From assembly GCA_016199545.1 (NCBI GenBank), contig JACQGN010000009.1:1-46461 (forward strand): DNA of 46,461 nt, in the 5' to 3' direction. The notes below the pieces were generated by a model. It ran no database searches. It was not told the DNA's origin and was given only the letters and a program-made list of their open reading frames with translations. Position 1 is the stretch's first letter. Each line of letters opens with the position of its first letter. The translations under genes were made by a program, and so were the position numbers. This DNA comes from Betaproteobacteria bacterium. GTDB taxonomy: Bacteria > Pseudomonadota > Gammaproteobacteria > Burkholderiales > SG8-41. Positions 23,270 through 31,355 of this stretch are shown piece by piece.

Positions 23270-24493
23270 ATGTCGAACAGCGCTGATTACGACTTTCTCG
23301 CCGGAGTCCGGGTCGTCGACTTCACCCAGTTCGAGGCAGGGCCGACCTGCACCGAATCCCTCGCCTGGCTGGGCGCGGAAGTGGTCAAAATCGAGAATCC
23401 GCGAAGCGGCGATCCGGGGCGGCGGCTGCGGGCGGGCCAACCCGATGACGATCCGTATTATTTTCAGCAGTTCAACGCCAACAAGAAATCGATCACGCTC
23501 AATCTGAAAGAGCCGCAGGGGTTGGCGCTGGTCAAGGACCTGCTGCGCAAGGCCGACATCACGGTGGAGAACATGGCGCCCGGCACGATCGAGCGTCTCG
23601 GCCTGGGCTATGACGAGGTGAAGAAGTTGAATCCCGGGATCATCTATTGCCAGGTCAAGGGGTTCGGCGAGGGCAGCCCGTACGAGGCCAACCTCGCCTT
23701 CGACATGATCGCCCAGGCGACGGGCGGGACGATCAGCGTGACCGGCGAGAAGGGGCGGCAACCGGTGAAGCCCGGCCTGTCGTTCGGAGACACCGGAACG
23801 GGGATGACGATGGCGATCACCCTCCTTGCCGCGTTGCGCAAGCGCGACAAGACCGGCGAGGGTTGCCGTTTGCAGGTGGCGATGCAGGACGCGATGCTGC
23901 ACTACATGCGCACCAACTTCGCCACCCAGTCGCGCACCGGCAAGGCGATCGAGCGCGACGGCACGCACTCGGGCGGCGGCTCCAATACGCCCTCGGGCCT
24001 CTATCCCTGCGCGCCGGGCGGGCCGAACGACTATATCTGGATCATGACCAGCCGCGCGAATCCCGAGCACTGGTCGCGGCTGTGCAAGGTAATGGGGAAG
24101 GAGGATCTGATCGAGGATCCGCGCTTCGCCACGACGGCGGCGCGCGTGAAGAACGAGGCCGAGGTGGACTCGATGATCGCCGCCTGGACGAAGGCGCGCA
24201 CCAAGCACGAGGCGATGTCGGAAGTGGGAGGCGCGGGCATTCCGGCAGGCCCGGTGCTCGATACGATGGAGCTGCTGAACGAGCCGAGCTTCGAACGGCG
24301 CGGCATCATGCAGGTGATGCCGCACAAGACTCATCCCGTCAAGATGCCGTCCTGGCCGGTGCGTATCAACGGGAAGCCTCCGACGGTGAAGGCGTCACCC
24401 GGTCTCGGGGAGCATACCGCGGAGGTGCTGACCGGCTGGCTCGGTCTGAGTGCTGATGAGGTCGGTAAGCTCAAGGCGGATAAAATCGTCTGA
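23270..24493 (+). CDS. Class III CoA-transferase (CaiB/BaiF family)
   Basis: A 407-aa CoA-transferase that moves CoA between acyl groups. It shows VRVVDFTQFEAGPTCTESLAWLGAEVVKIE at the N-terminus, NKKSITLNLK, the catalytic Asp145 in AFDMIAQATGG (aligned with the nucleophilic Asp of formyl-CoA transferase), and the C-terminal GEHTAEVL element. Length is normal. AAAGGAGG precedes the ATG. It stands alone between the divergent MFS gene and the R-M island. Acyl substrate unknown. Confidence 0.93.
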   Translation: MSNSADYDFLAGVRVVDFTQFEAGPTCTESLAWLGAEVVKIENPRSGDPGRRLRAGQPDDDPYYFQQFNANKKSITLNLKEPQGLALVKDLLRKADITVENMAPGTIERLGLGYDEVKKLNPGIIYCQVKGFGEGSPYEANLAFDMIAQATGGTISVTGEKGRQPVKPGLSFGDTGTGMTMAITLLAALRKRDKTGEGCRLQVAMQDAMLHYMRTNFATQSRTGKAIERDGTHSGGGSNTPSGLYPCAPGGPNDYIWIMTSRANPEHWSRLCKVMGKEDLIEDPRFATTAARVKNEAEVDSMIAAWTKARTKHEAMSEVGGAGIPAGPVLDTMELLNEPSFERRGIMQVMPHKTHPVKMPSWPVRINGKPPTVKASPGLGEHTAEVLTGWLGLSADEVGKLKADKIV

Positions 24494-24542
24494 GCGGGGA
24501 TCGCCTCGGTCCGCCTTTGATTCACGAGTCGCGCCGTGAGCC

Positions 24543-24710
24543 CTATGCACGCAGCGGGCGCGGCCCATCGGGTTGCGGCGGCTCCCGCTGCGGAACGACT
24601 TCCGGCTCCTCGTCAGGGGGCACCGGAGGCTGCTTCACGTCGGGTTCCTCGTCGTCTTCCATCGGATCGGGCGTCGGCGTGTGCATGGATCGTCCATTTT
24701 GGGCTTTCAT
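24543..24710 (-). CDS. Small proline- and acid-rich protein
   Basis: A possible 55-aa protein (MKAQNGRSMHTPTPDPMED ...) dominated by Pro, Glu and Asp (EEPDVKQPPVPPDEEPEV). No domain, signal peptide or membrane segment. Low-complexity proteins like this occur in Burkholderiales genomes. Ribosome sites are weak for both possible ATGs (24710, 24686). It is divergent from the RHH regulator, whose promoter lies in the shared spacer. It may be a non-coding compositional artefact. Confidence 0.4.
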   Translation of the reverse strand: MKAQNGRSMHTPTPDPMEDDEEPDVKQPPVPPDEEPEVVPQREPPQPDGPRPLRA

Positions 24711-24775
24711 GAAATATCCGACCCCTGTCCGAGTCAGGAAGTTCTTCGGGAGTTCGGGGCTGATCTCAGTTACGG

Positions 24776-24804
24776 TTGACCTGTTGTCGACGGGTCGACA
24801 TAAT
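24776..24804 (+). promoter_or_regulatory. Strong sigma-70-type promoter of the R-M regulator
   Basis: TTGACC (24776-24781), a 17-nt spacer and CATAAT (24799-24804) form a near-consensus promoter. The ATG of the RHH gene starts 7 nt after the -10 box, so transcription would begin at or next to the A of the start codon, giving a leaderless mRNA; consistently, no ribosome site precedes the ATG. Confidence 0.7.
24785..24800. promoter_or_regulatory. Palindromic operator of two GTCGAC hexamers
   Basis: TGTCGAC-GG-GTCGACA is a perfect 7-2-7 palindrome filling the promoter spacer and touching the -10 box. Each arm contains GTCGAC, the site recognised by the XamI/SalI specificity. It could bind the RHH protein as a dimer of dimers, respond to methylation by the linked methyltransferase, or both. 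Regulation is inferred; the palindrome is seen directly. Confidence 0.65.
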
Positions 24805-24811
24805 TGCTCGT

Positions 24812-25015
24812 ATGACGAAAATAGGTTCAAAGCAGGGTATTCGCGACCGCAGGATCATCGGTTTCAGCCTGCCGCCCGAGCTTGCCGCCGAGGTGAAAAT
24901 CGAGGCGGCCCGCCGCAATGTTTCGCTGCGCAATCTCTTCGTCGAGATGTGGAGCATTTATAAGGACAAAAAAAGCAACGTGAGCAGCGCAGCGGATGGG
25001 CGTCAATCTCGATAG
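24812..25015 (+). CDS. Ribbon-helix-helix regulator of the R-M locus
   Basis: A 67-aa protein with an RHH (CopG/Arc-like) core: strand RRIIGFSLP, helix PELAAEVKIEAARRN, turn VSLRN, helix LFVEMWSIYKDK. Such proteins dimerise and insert the strand into DNA. The position directly in front of, and overlapping by 20 nt, the endonuclease gene suggests a controller role analogous to the C proteins of R-M systems, although those are helix-turn-helix proteins. ATG 24812 fits the core and the promoter geometry; the upstream TTG of the track is within the -35 box. Autorepression through the promoter palindrome is the likely regulation. Confidence 0.7.
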   Translation: MTKIGSKQGIRDRRIIGFSLPPELAAEVKIEAARRNVSLRNLFVEMWSIYKDKKSNVSSAADGRQSR

Positions 25016-26024
25016 ACCGCAGAACTGGAAAGCCGACGTCGTCCGGTCCGTTGACATGTACAACGACTGGTTCATGAAGTTCGCGCCGAAGGCTTTTCGT
25101 GACACCCGCATCTAGACGACTAAGGACGTTGAGGCGGCGCTGAAAGCGACCAGGAACCTCACCGATATACAGCCGTCCTTGCTGAAGCGGCATCCCGCGA
25201 TCCTGCCGACACTGCGGATGTCCACCTGCCCACCGCTGGCCGTTGACCGGCTGATTGGCCTCGCGAAGATTTCCAAGAGCCTTGTCAAGCGGATGGAAAA
25301 AGAACACAAGCTTCCGGTGCGCATGAGAGAACCGGTTCTAAATGCCGAGCTCGCGAAAATCGGCACCATTATTAAGAAAATGGCGGACCCAGATATTTTT
25401 GTGTGGCTTGGCCGACGCGCGCAGGCGACTGAAGTCGAAATACACCGGGCCGCCACAATCGTGGCTGACCGGCTGTGCGGTTCCGTCGCCAATCCGATCA
25501 TCCGCAACGCACAGGAAAAGCGCCAGCTCGCGGAAATCAAGGCATGGCTCGAAGCACGCGGTTACAAACAGCTGCCGGCGGGAGGCGGCACAAAATTCAA
25601 TGCGATGCCGCCGGGGACCTTTAGCTTTCGCATGAACGTTCCCATCCGGCTTGTGGGCGGCGAGGAAGCCTTGAAGTTGCTTGAAGAGTCTGAGGACCGT
25701 AAGCCCGTCATCCAAGAGGACGAGGAAGGCGTTAAGGTTAATATTCCGATAGATGCGGTGATCATGCCGAAGAAGGCGAAGCGGGGCGATCTGCCCGTCT
25801 TTTTCGAAGCGAAATCGGCAGGGGACTTTACGAACACCAACAAGCGCCGCAAGGAAGAGGCCGTGAAGATGGCGCAATTGCGAAATACATACGGCAACAA
25901 GATGAGTTTTAACCTTTTTCTATGCGGCTATTTCGATAGTGGCTATCTTGGCTACGAAGCCGCCGAGGGCATTGATTGGGTGTGGGAGCACCGCATCGAC
26001 GACCTCGCAAAATTCGGGATCTGA
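24996..26024 (+). pseudogene. XamI-like restriction endonuclease gene with premature amber codon
   Basis: One frame runs from ATG 24996 (MGVNLDRPQNWKADVVRSVD) to TGA 26022-26024, 342 codons, but codon 40 is TAG (25113-25115), after FRDTRI; homologues I recall continue with a charged residue there. The rest is intact, including the PD-(D/E)xK-type site Asp253 ... Glu271-Ala-Lys273 (PIDAVIM / FFEAKSAGD). XamI-family type II enzymes recognise GTCGAC. The track shows only the part after the stop, from a TTG at 25179. Without read-through or internal initiation there is no full endonuclease. The stop codon directly abuts the methyltransferase ATG. Confidence 0.85.
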
Positions 26025-27620
26025 ATGACACGCAGCACTGAAAAACTTGAGCAAGAACGGCTAGCGTTACAGGCCGACCTGGACGGCCACAAGACGCAAG
26101 GCGAGCGCAACCGATTGGGCCAGTTCGCAACGCCCACATTGCTGGCACGCGACGTGGCGACTTATGGTCTTTTATTGCTGCCAGAATACACGCCGATCCG
26201 GTTTTTCGATCCGGCGATAGGCACGGGCTCTTTCTACTCGGCGCTCCGGGCAACAGCTAAGGATCGACTCATCGAATTTGCCAGAGGCTTCGAAATCGAT
26301 CCCCACTACGCGAAGCCTGCACAGGAGCTTTGGCGGGAAACGACGCTGAAGATCGAACTGGCCGACTTCACGCGGCAAGCCGTGCCTGCGGACGAAAAAA
26401 GCAAACCGAATTTACTGATCTGCAATCCGCCATATGTCAGGCACCATCACATAGACGCGGGAGAAAAAAACCGGCTGCGTCATGCCGCAGCCGAGGCCGC
26501 GCATATCCATCTAAGCGGATTGTCGGGTCTGTATTGCTATTTCATGGCGATGTCGCACGCATGGATGAGCGATGGCGGCATTGCGGGCTGGCTCATTCCG
26601 AGCGAATTCATGGACGTCAATTACGGGCGCCACGTGAAGCAATATCTTCTGCGCGAGGTGACGCTCCTGCATATACATCGCTTTGATCCGAACGACGTGC
26701 AGTTTGACGATGCGCTTGTGTCGTCCGCTGTAGTCTGGTTCAGGAAGGCCAAGCCGACACCAGATCACCGCGTAACGTTTTCGTACGGGGGAACGCTTAA
26801 TGCGCCGATGATCTCGAAAGAAATCAGCGTTCACGATTTACGCCTTAACGTGAAGTGGACGAAGTTTCCGCGCACCGATCCTGCAAGGGAACACGAGGGC
26901 TACCGATTGGACGATCTTTTTGCCATCAAGCGTGGCCTTGCGACCGGAGATAACAGTTTTTTCATACTGGATGAGGACCGGGTAAGAGCGTTGAACCTAC
27001 CGCGTGAGTATCTGCGTCCCGTGTTGCCGAGCACGAGATACATCAAGGCGGATGAGATCAAGGCAGACGCGGAGGGCGTTCCATTGCTGGACAAGCGGCT
27101 TTTTCTGATCGACTGCGACATGTCCGAAGATGACTTACCCCGCAACTATCCTGCGCTTTGGGACTATCTGAAGGGCGGACTAGAGACAGTCGCGCCGCGT
27201 TATCTCTGTCGGTCGCGCCGCGTCTGGTATTCACAGGAACGCCGACCAGCCGCGCCGATTGTCTGCACGTATCTGGGCCGCAGCGACCATGACGGCCGCC
27301 CGTTCCGGTTCTTGCTGAACCACTCGCAGGCGACGGCGACGAACGTCTATCTAATGCTTTATCCGCAGCCGCTGCTTGAGGCCGCCCTTGCGAAAAACCC
27401 AGGGGCCCTGCGCAAGCTCTGGCAGGCGCTCAACAACATTCGCCCAGCAACACTACTCAGCAGTGGTCGCGTTTACGGCGGGGGGCTCCACAAGCTGGAG
27501 CCGAGGGAACTTGCGAGTGTGCCCGCTGATGACCTGGCCGCCCTCGTTGGGCTGAAGCCGAAAAGGGTAACGCGTCAACTTGAATTGCTAGAAAAACGCG
27601 CGGCCTACGCGGTCATGTAA
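26025..27620 (+). CDS. N6-adenine DNA methyltransferase of the XamI-like R-M system
   Basis: A 531-aa N6-adenine methyltransferase with motifs in the gamma-class order: motif X GQFATP (32-37), AdoMet motif I DPAIGTGSFY (62-71), catalytic motif IV NPPY (134-137), then a long target-recognition region to the C-terminus. It should methylate adenine in the site of the adjacent endonuclease, predicted GTCGAC. The ATG follows the endonuclease TGA with no gap, so translation is coupled to a gene that now carries an early stop; polarity or an internal promoter would set its level. The gene is intact, as expected if it persists as a solitary methylase. Confidence 0.9.
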   Translation: MTRSTEKLEQERLALQADLDGHKTQGERNRLGQFATPTLLARDVATYGLLLLPEYTPIRFFDPAIGTGSFYSALRATAKDRLIEFARGFEIDPHYAKPAQELWRETTLKIELADFTRQAVPADEKSKPNLLICNPPYVRHHHIDAGEKNRLRHAAAEAAHIHLSGLSGLYCYFMAMSHAWMSDGGIAGWLIPSEFMDVNYGRHVKQYLLREVTLLHIHRFDPNDVQFDDALVSSAVVWFRKAKPTPDHRVTFSYGGTLNAPMISKEISVHDLRLNVKWTKFPRTDPAREHEGYRLDDLFAIKRGLATGDNSFFILDEDRVRALNLPREYLRPVLPSTRYIKADEIKADAEGVPLLDKRLFLIDCDMSEDDLPRNYPALWDYLKGGLETVAPRYLCRSRRVWYSQERRPAAPIVCTYLGRSDHDGRPFRFLLNHSQATATNVYLMLYPQPLLEAALAKNPGALRKLWQALNNIRPATLLSSGRVYGGGLHKLEPRELASVPADDLAALVGLKPKRVTRQLELLEKRAAYAVM

Positions 27621-27799
27621 CGCATGCGAACTCACCAAGCGATTGGGTTGAGCACGCATCTTGGCTGGCGCACAATGTCACTCTGTCGTCGCGCACCGCT
27701 GTACCGCTCGATTGATTGCAGATATGCCTAAGCCTAAGCCGGCATAGCCGGAACCAAGATGGGTAAAGTAGCTCGACGCCCCGAGCAAGGGAGACGGCG

Positions 27800-28124
27800 A
27801 TGACGCAGATGCTGACAGAGCGCTACCGGGACCGCATGGTGGGGGTGCCGTCGTGCTACGACCGAATCGTCACCGCCGGGACGCTGCCGGGCGCTTGCTA
27901 CACGGGCGGGATGACGAGCTTTCTTTACTCTCGCGGCATCCGCATCTTTGACTACGCGCGCTTTGCCGAACCGCTGCGAGAACGCATCCGCACTCGCGCA
28001 GGAGGCGTGTGCCAAGGCGGGCATCCAGATCGGGCACATCAACAAGGCCCACATCCGCAAGGAAGAGGTGGTGGCGAACCATCGCGGCGATTTTAGCTTT
28101 CGCGCCTGTTTGAATGATTCGTGA
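27800..28124 (+). pseudogene. 5' fragment of a recurrent protein of unknown function, frameshifted
   Basis: Starts MTQMLTERYRDRMVGVPSCYDRIV and reads to EPLRERIR, then the same protein continues in the +1 frame as AQEACAKAGIQIGHINKAHI..KEEVV before ending at a TGA at 28122. From memory, this beginning belongs to a family of several hundred residues that recurs in proteobacterial genomes, so about four fifths is missing. Function unknown. The preceding GGGAGACGGCG looks like its original ribosome site. Confidence 0.65.
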
Positions 28125-28698
28125 GTTCGTACTTCGCGAATGGCTTTACTTGCGATCGCGCTGGGCGACGCCCGCGTGGCTGGACGCGCTTTCGTACGAA
28201 CACAAGAAAATTGTGGCGACCGGGCCGTTTCCCCGGCGGCTCCGGCGGCTAGCCGCGGCGCACGTGGGCATGTTTTCTTGGGTGATGGTGCCGCACGAGG
28301 GCAACCCAGAGATCCACAACGGGTCGATGTTTCTGCTGGATTGCGGCCAAGGTCCCTTCTTAGTCACCGCTGGGCACGTCTATACGGGCTACTTAGCACA
28401 GCGCGATTCTGCAAAACGAAACATTTGTCAGATCGGCAATCTCGAGTTTCATGCGGAAGATCGCCTCATTGATTTACAGAAGCGACCCGACATTGCTACG
28501 TTTCGCGTGACCGATCACGAAATCCAGATCATCGGCAAGCAGATCGTTACACACACCGCAGCGAGTTGGCCATGGATCGTTCAGTTGGCGGGGGTTATTA
28601 CCCAAGCGCATTCAAATGAAAACTGGGAGCAAGTCATCGCTGCCACTGCCGCCCACATTCGACCCGATGGGCGAATCCTTCACCAAGTCCTAGCCTGA
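28114..28698 (+). pseudogene. 3'-truncated trypsin-like serine protease domain protein
   Basis: A 194-aa ORF whose residues ~60-150 look like the N-terminal half of a chymotrypsin-fold protease: GSMFLLDCGQGPFLVTAGHVY has the catalytic-His TAGH, and RPDIATFRV supplies the Asp position. There is no GDSGGP-like Ser motif; after ASWPW the sequence becomes unrelated. It overlaps the preceding fragment by 11 nt and is likely decayed, though a product could still be made. A non-catalytic function cannot be excluded. Confidence 0.55.
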
Positions 28699-28739
28699 AA
28701 ACCGGTACACACGGCCGGGATGGATCGAGTGAGAAGCAC

Positions 28740-29351
28740 ATGCTGAAAATCCTGGGAAGAAAAACCTCGGGCAATACCCAGAAAGTACTGTGGTGCTGCG
28801 ATGAGCTGGGTCTCGCGTACGAGCGCGAAGATTACGGTCGAGGGTTCGGCAACAACCACGAGCCCGCCTATCTGGCGCTCAATCCCAACGGCAGAGTTCC
28901 GACGATCGTGGACGACGGCTTCGTGTTGTGGGAATCGAACGCCATCGTGCGCTACCTCTGCGCCAGGCATGGCATGGGCACGCTATGTCCGCCGGAGTTA
29001 CAGCGGCGCGCCGATATGGAGCGCTGGATGGACTGGCAGCAGACCACGCTCAGGCCGCGCTTCCATGCGCTGAGAGACGCGCTGCAAAATAGCAATCCAC
29101 CCAGCGATGCCGCGCTGGACATCCTGAAGCAGGCGCTGGATGACGCCTGGGAAATCCTCGACGCCCAACTGGCGAAGCACCCCTTCATCGCTGGCGCGAG
29201 CCTCACGATGGCGGACATACCGTTCTGCTACATTGTCAATCGCTGGCACAGGTTGCCAATCGAGCGCGGTGGGCTCACTCACGTCAAGGCGTGGTATGAC
29301 AGGCTTTGCGAGCGCCCGGCGTTTCGGCGCAATGTCTACGAAGTCGGGTAA
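28740..29351 (+). CDS. Glutathione S-transferase family protein
   Basis: A 203-aa cytosolic GST: thioredoxin-fold N-domain (KILGRKTSGNTQKVLWCCDELGL, with the Ser of SGNTQKV at the glutathione-activating position), NPNGRVPTIVDDGFVLWESNAIVRYL (the VP-cisPro and ES-type glutathione-binding elements), then a helical C-domain with the N-capping SLTMADIPFCYI. Length is normal. The ribosome site is weak. A 2-hydroxyacid dehydrogenase follows 29 nt later, suggesting co-transcription. Substrate unknown. Confidence 0.93.
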   Translation: MLKILGRKTSGNTQKVLWCCDELGLAYEREDYGRGFGNNHEPAYLALNPNGRVPTIVDDGFVLWESNAIVRYLCARHGMGTLCPPELQRRADMERWMDWQQTTLRPRFHALRDALQNSNPPSDAALDILKQALDDAWEILDAQLAKHPFIAGASLTMADIPFCYIVNRWHRLPIERGGLTHVKAWYDRLCERPAFRRNVYEVG

Positions 29352-29380
29352 TCATTCGGACCAAGGTTGAAGGGGCGGTC

Positions 29381-30337
29381 ATGAGCATTGGTGTCCTAGC
29401 GCTCGTCCGGCTTGCGCCCGAGCGCGTCGCCGCGCTGACGGCCGCCGGCTATGCCGTTTGCGAGGCGGCGAAGTATCCCAGTCGGGTGGATGCCGTGCGC
29501 GACAGCGGCGATGTCAGGGCCGTTCTGACCAACGGCCGCGGCGGGCTGAGCGGCGACGAGATGGCATTGCTTCCGAAGCTCGGGATCGTCTGCGCCACCG
29601 GCGCAGGCTATGAAGCTATCGATCTCGACACCGCCCGGAGCCGCGGCATCGCGGTCGCCAATTGCCCCGACACGAACGCATCCGCCGTCGCCGACTCCGC
29701 CATGATGCTGTTGATGGCGGCCACGCGGCACCTGCTTGCGGCCGATCGCTTCGTGCGCGCCGGCGGCTGGCAGGATCAATGGCGCGTCGACACCCCGACC
29801 ATTTCCGGCAGGCGCCTGGGCATCCTCGGCCTGGGAACCATCGGGAGCAAGATCGCGCACCGCGCCGCGCGCGGCTTCGACATGGAGATCGGCTATCACA
29901 ACCGGCGGCCCGTCGCCGGATCCTCCTACCGGTATTTCGACAGTCTCATCGAGCTGGCGAAGTGGGCCGATTTCCTGGTCGCCGCCGCCCCCGGGGGCAC
30001 TGCGACGCGGCACCTCGTCAACGCCGGTGTTCTCGCCGCGCTCGGACCGAAGGGGTATCTCGTCAACGTCGGACGCGGCACGGTGGTGGACACGGCAGCG
30101 CTGATCGATGCCCTGCGGTCCAAGCGCATTGCGGGCGCAGGCCTGGATGTCCTCGAGGGCGAACCGAACGTGCCGCCGAAGCTCCAGGAGCTTCTACAGT
30201 TCGACAACGTCGTGGTCACGCCGCACTGCGCCGGACGCGCACCGGAGTCGCGCACCGCGGCGACCGCGCTGATTCTCGCCAATTTGAACGCGTATTTTGC
30301 GGGCAAGCAGCTTCCGTCTCCCGTCGCGCCGCTATAG
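29381..30337 (+). CDS. D-isomer-specific 2-hydroxyacid dehydrogenase
   Basis: A 318-aa NAD(P)-dependent dehydrogenase reducing 2-oxoacids to D-2-hydroxyacids, or the reverse. It contains the nucleotide-binding GLGTIG (150-155), the catalytic Arg in VNVGRGTVVD, Glu in GLDVLEGEP and His in TPHCAGR. The closest subgroup is glyoxylate/hydroxypyruvate reductase-like. ATG 29381 has AAGGGG 7 nt upstream; the track start at 29306 overlaps the GST gene and is unlikely. Its stop is shared within the palindrome CTATAG with the stop of the convergent Bug gene. Confidence 0.92.
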   Translation: MSIGVLALVRLAPERVAALTAAGYAVCEAAKYPSRVDAVRDSGDVRAVLTNGRGGLSGDEMALLPKLGIVCATGAGYEAIDLDTARSRGIAVANCPDTNASAVADSAMMLLMAATRHLLAADRFVRAGGWQDQWRVDTPTISGRRLGILGLGTIGSKIAHRAARGFDMEIGYHNRRPVAGSSYRYFDSLIELAKWADFLVAAAPGGTATRHLVNAGVLAALGPKGYLVNVGRGTVVDTAALIDALRSKRIAGAGLDVLEGEPNVPPKLQELLQFDNVVVTPHCAGRAPESRTAATALILANLNAYFAGKQLPSPVAPL

Positions 30338-31309
30338 CTTGGGAATCCCCGCGTCCTTGATCACCTGCGCCCAGCGCGCGATCTCCGCGCGCATGAACTT
30401 GTCGAACTCCTCGCGGCTGGTCGGCGCGGGCGGCATCCCCAGCTCGGTCAGGCGCCGCTCGACTTCGGGGATACGCAATACCGAGTGTATGTCGGCATTT
30501 AACTTATCGAGCAACGCTACGGGTGTGGCGGCCGGCGCACACACGCCGTACCACGAATTGACCTCGAAGTCGGGCACGCCCGATTCCTGCATCGTCGGCA
30601 CGTCCGGCAGCAGCGTCTGACGCTTTGCGCTCGCAACCGCGAGCGCGCGCAAGCGTCCGGCCTGAACCGGTGCTACGAGGAACGGAAAGTTCGTAATATT
30701 GATCGGAATCTGGCCGGCAATAACATCGCTCGTCCCCTGCACCGCGCTCTTATAAGGAATGTGCACGATGTCGAACTTCATCCGCAACTTGAGCCACTCC
30801 ATCGTCAGGTGCGGCGAGGTGCCGACGGTCCCGGCGGCGTAACTCAGCTTGCCCGGGTTGGACTTTGCATAAGCCACGAGCTCCTTGATCGATTTGAACG
30901 GCACCGACGGGTGCACGACAATAACGTTGGGCGGCATGCCGATGCGCGTGATCGGCGCGAAATCTTTATGCTGGTAGGGTATCTTTGCGATCATCGACAG
31001 GGAAATTGCATTCGGGGCGATATTGCAATGGAGCAGCGTGTACCCGTCGGGCGGCGACTTCGCGACAAACGCCGCGCCGATCGTGCCGGAGGCGCCCGCC
31101 CGGTTGTCAACGATGACCTGCTGGCCCCAGAGGCGCGTCAATCGTTCGGTGACCAAACGACCGACGATGTCGTTTCCGCTGCCTGCAGGAAACGGGATAA
31201 CGTAGCGAACAGGTTTGACGGGAAAATTCTGCGCCCACGCCGCGGCGCTGCACATCCCTGCAGCCGCAATTGCGCACATCAACAGCCAGGTAGCTTTCTC
31301 AATTTTCAT
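30332..31309 (-). CDS. Tripartite tricarboxylate transporter receptor (Bug/TctC family)
   Basis: A 325-aa periplasmic receptor: leader MKIEKATWLLMCAIAAAGMCSAAAWAQ, then FPVKPVRYVIPFPAGSGNDIVGR, VDNRAGASGTIGAAFVAKSPPDGYTL and LPDVPTMQESGVPDFEV, all Bug hallmarks. GGGAGGG precedes ATG 31309; the longer track ORF is rejected. It lies 46 nt downstream of the alpha-hydroxy-acid oxidase on the same strand and probably ends that operon, suggesting the ligand is the operon's substrate. Its 3' end overlaps the convergent dehydrogenase gene by 6 nt. Confidence 0.92.
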   Translation of the reverse strand: MKIEKATWLLMCAIAAAGMCSAAAWAQNFPVKPVRYVIPFPAGSGNDIVGRLVTERLTRLWGQQVIVDNRAGASGTIGAAFVAKSPPDGYTLLHCNIAPNAISLSMIAKIPYQHKDFAPITRIGMPPNVIVVHPSVPFKSIKELVAYAKSNPGKLSYAAGTVGTSPHLTMEWLKLRMKFDIVHIPYKSAVQGTSDVIAGQIPINITNFPFLVAPVQAGRLRALAVASAKRQTLLPDVPTMQESGVPDFEVNSWYGVCAPAATPVALLDKLNADIHSVLRIPEVERRLTELGMPPAPTSREEFDKFMRAEIARWAQVIKDAGIPKL

Positions 31310-31355
31310 CGTGCCCTCCCTTGGTGGTGTTCTGCGAACGCGACGTGCGCCCGCG

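Noticed and set aside
24543-24830. 95-aa version of the proline-rich ORF
   Set aside because: The upstream half would run across the strong R-M promoter on the opposite strand; only the shorter 55-aa version is kept, at low confidence.
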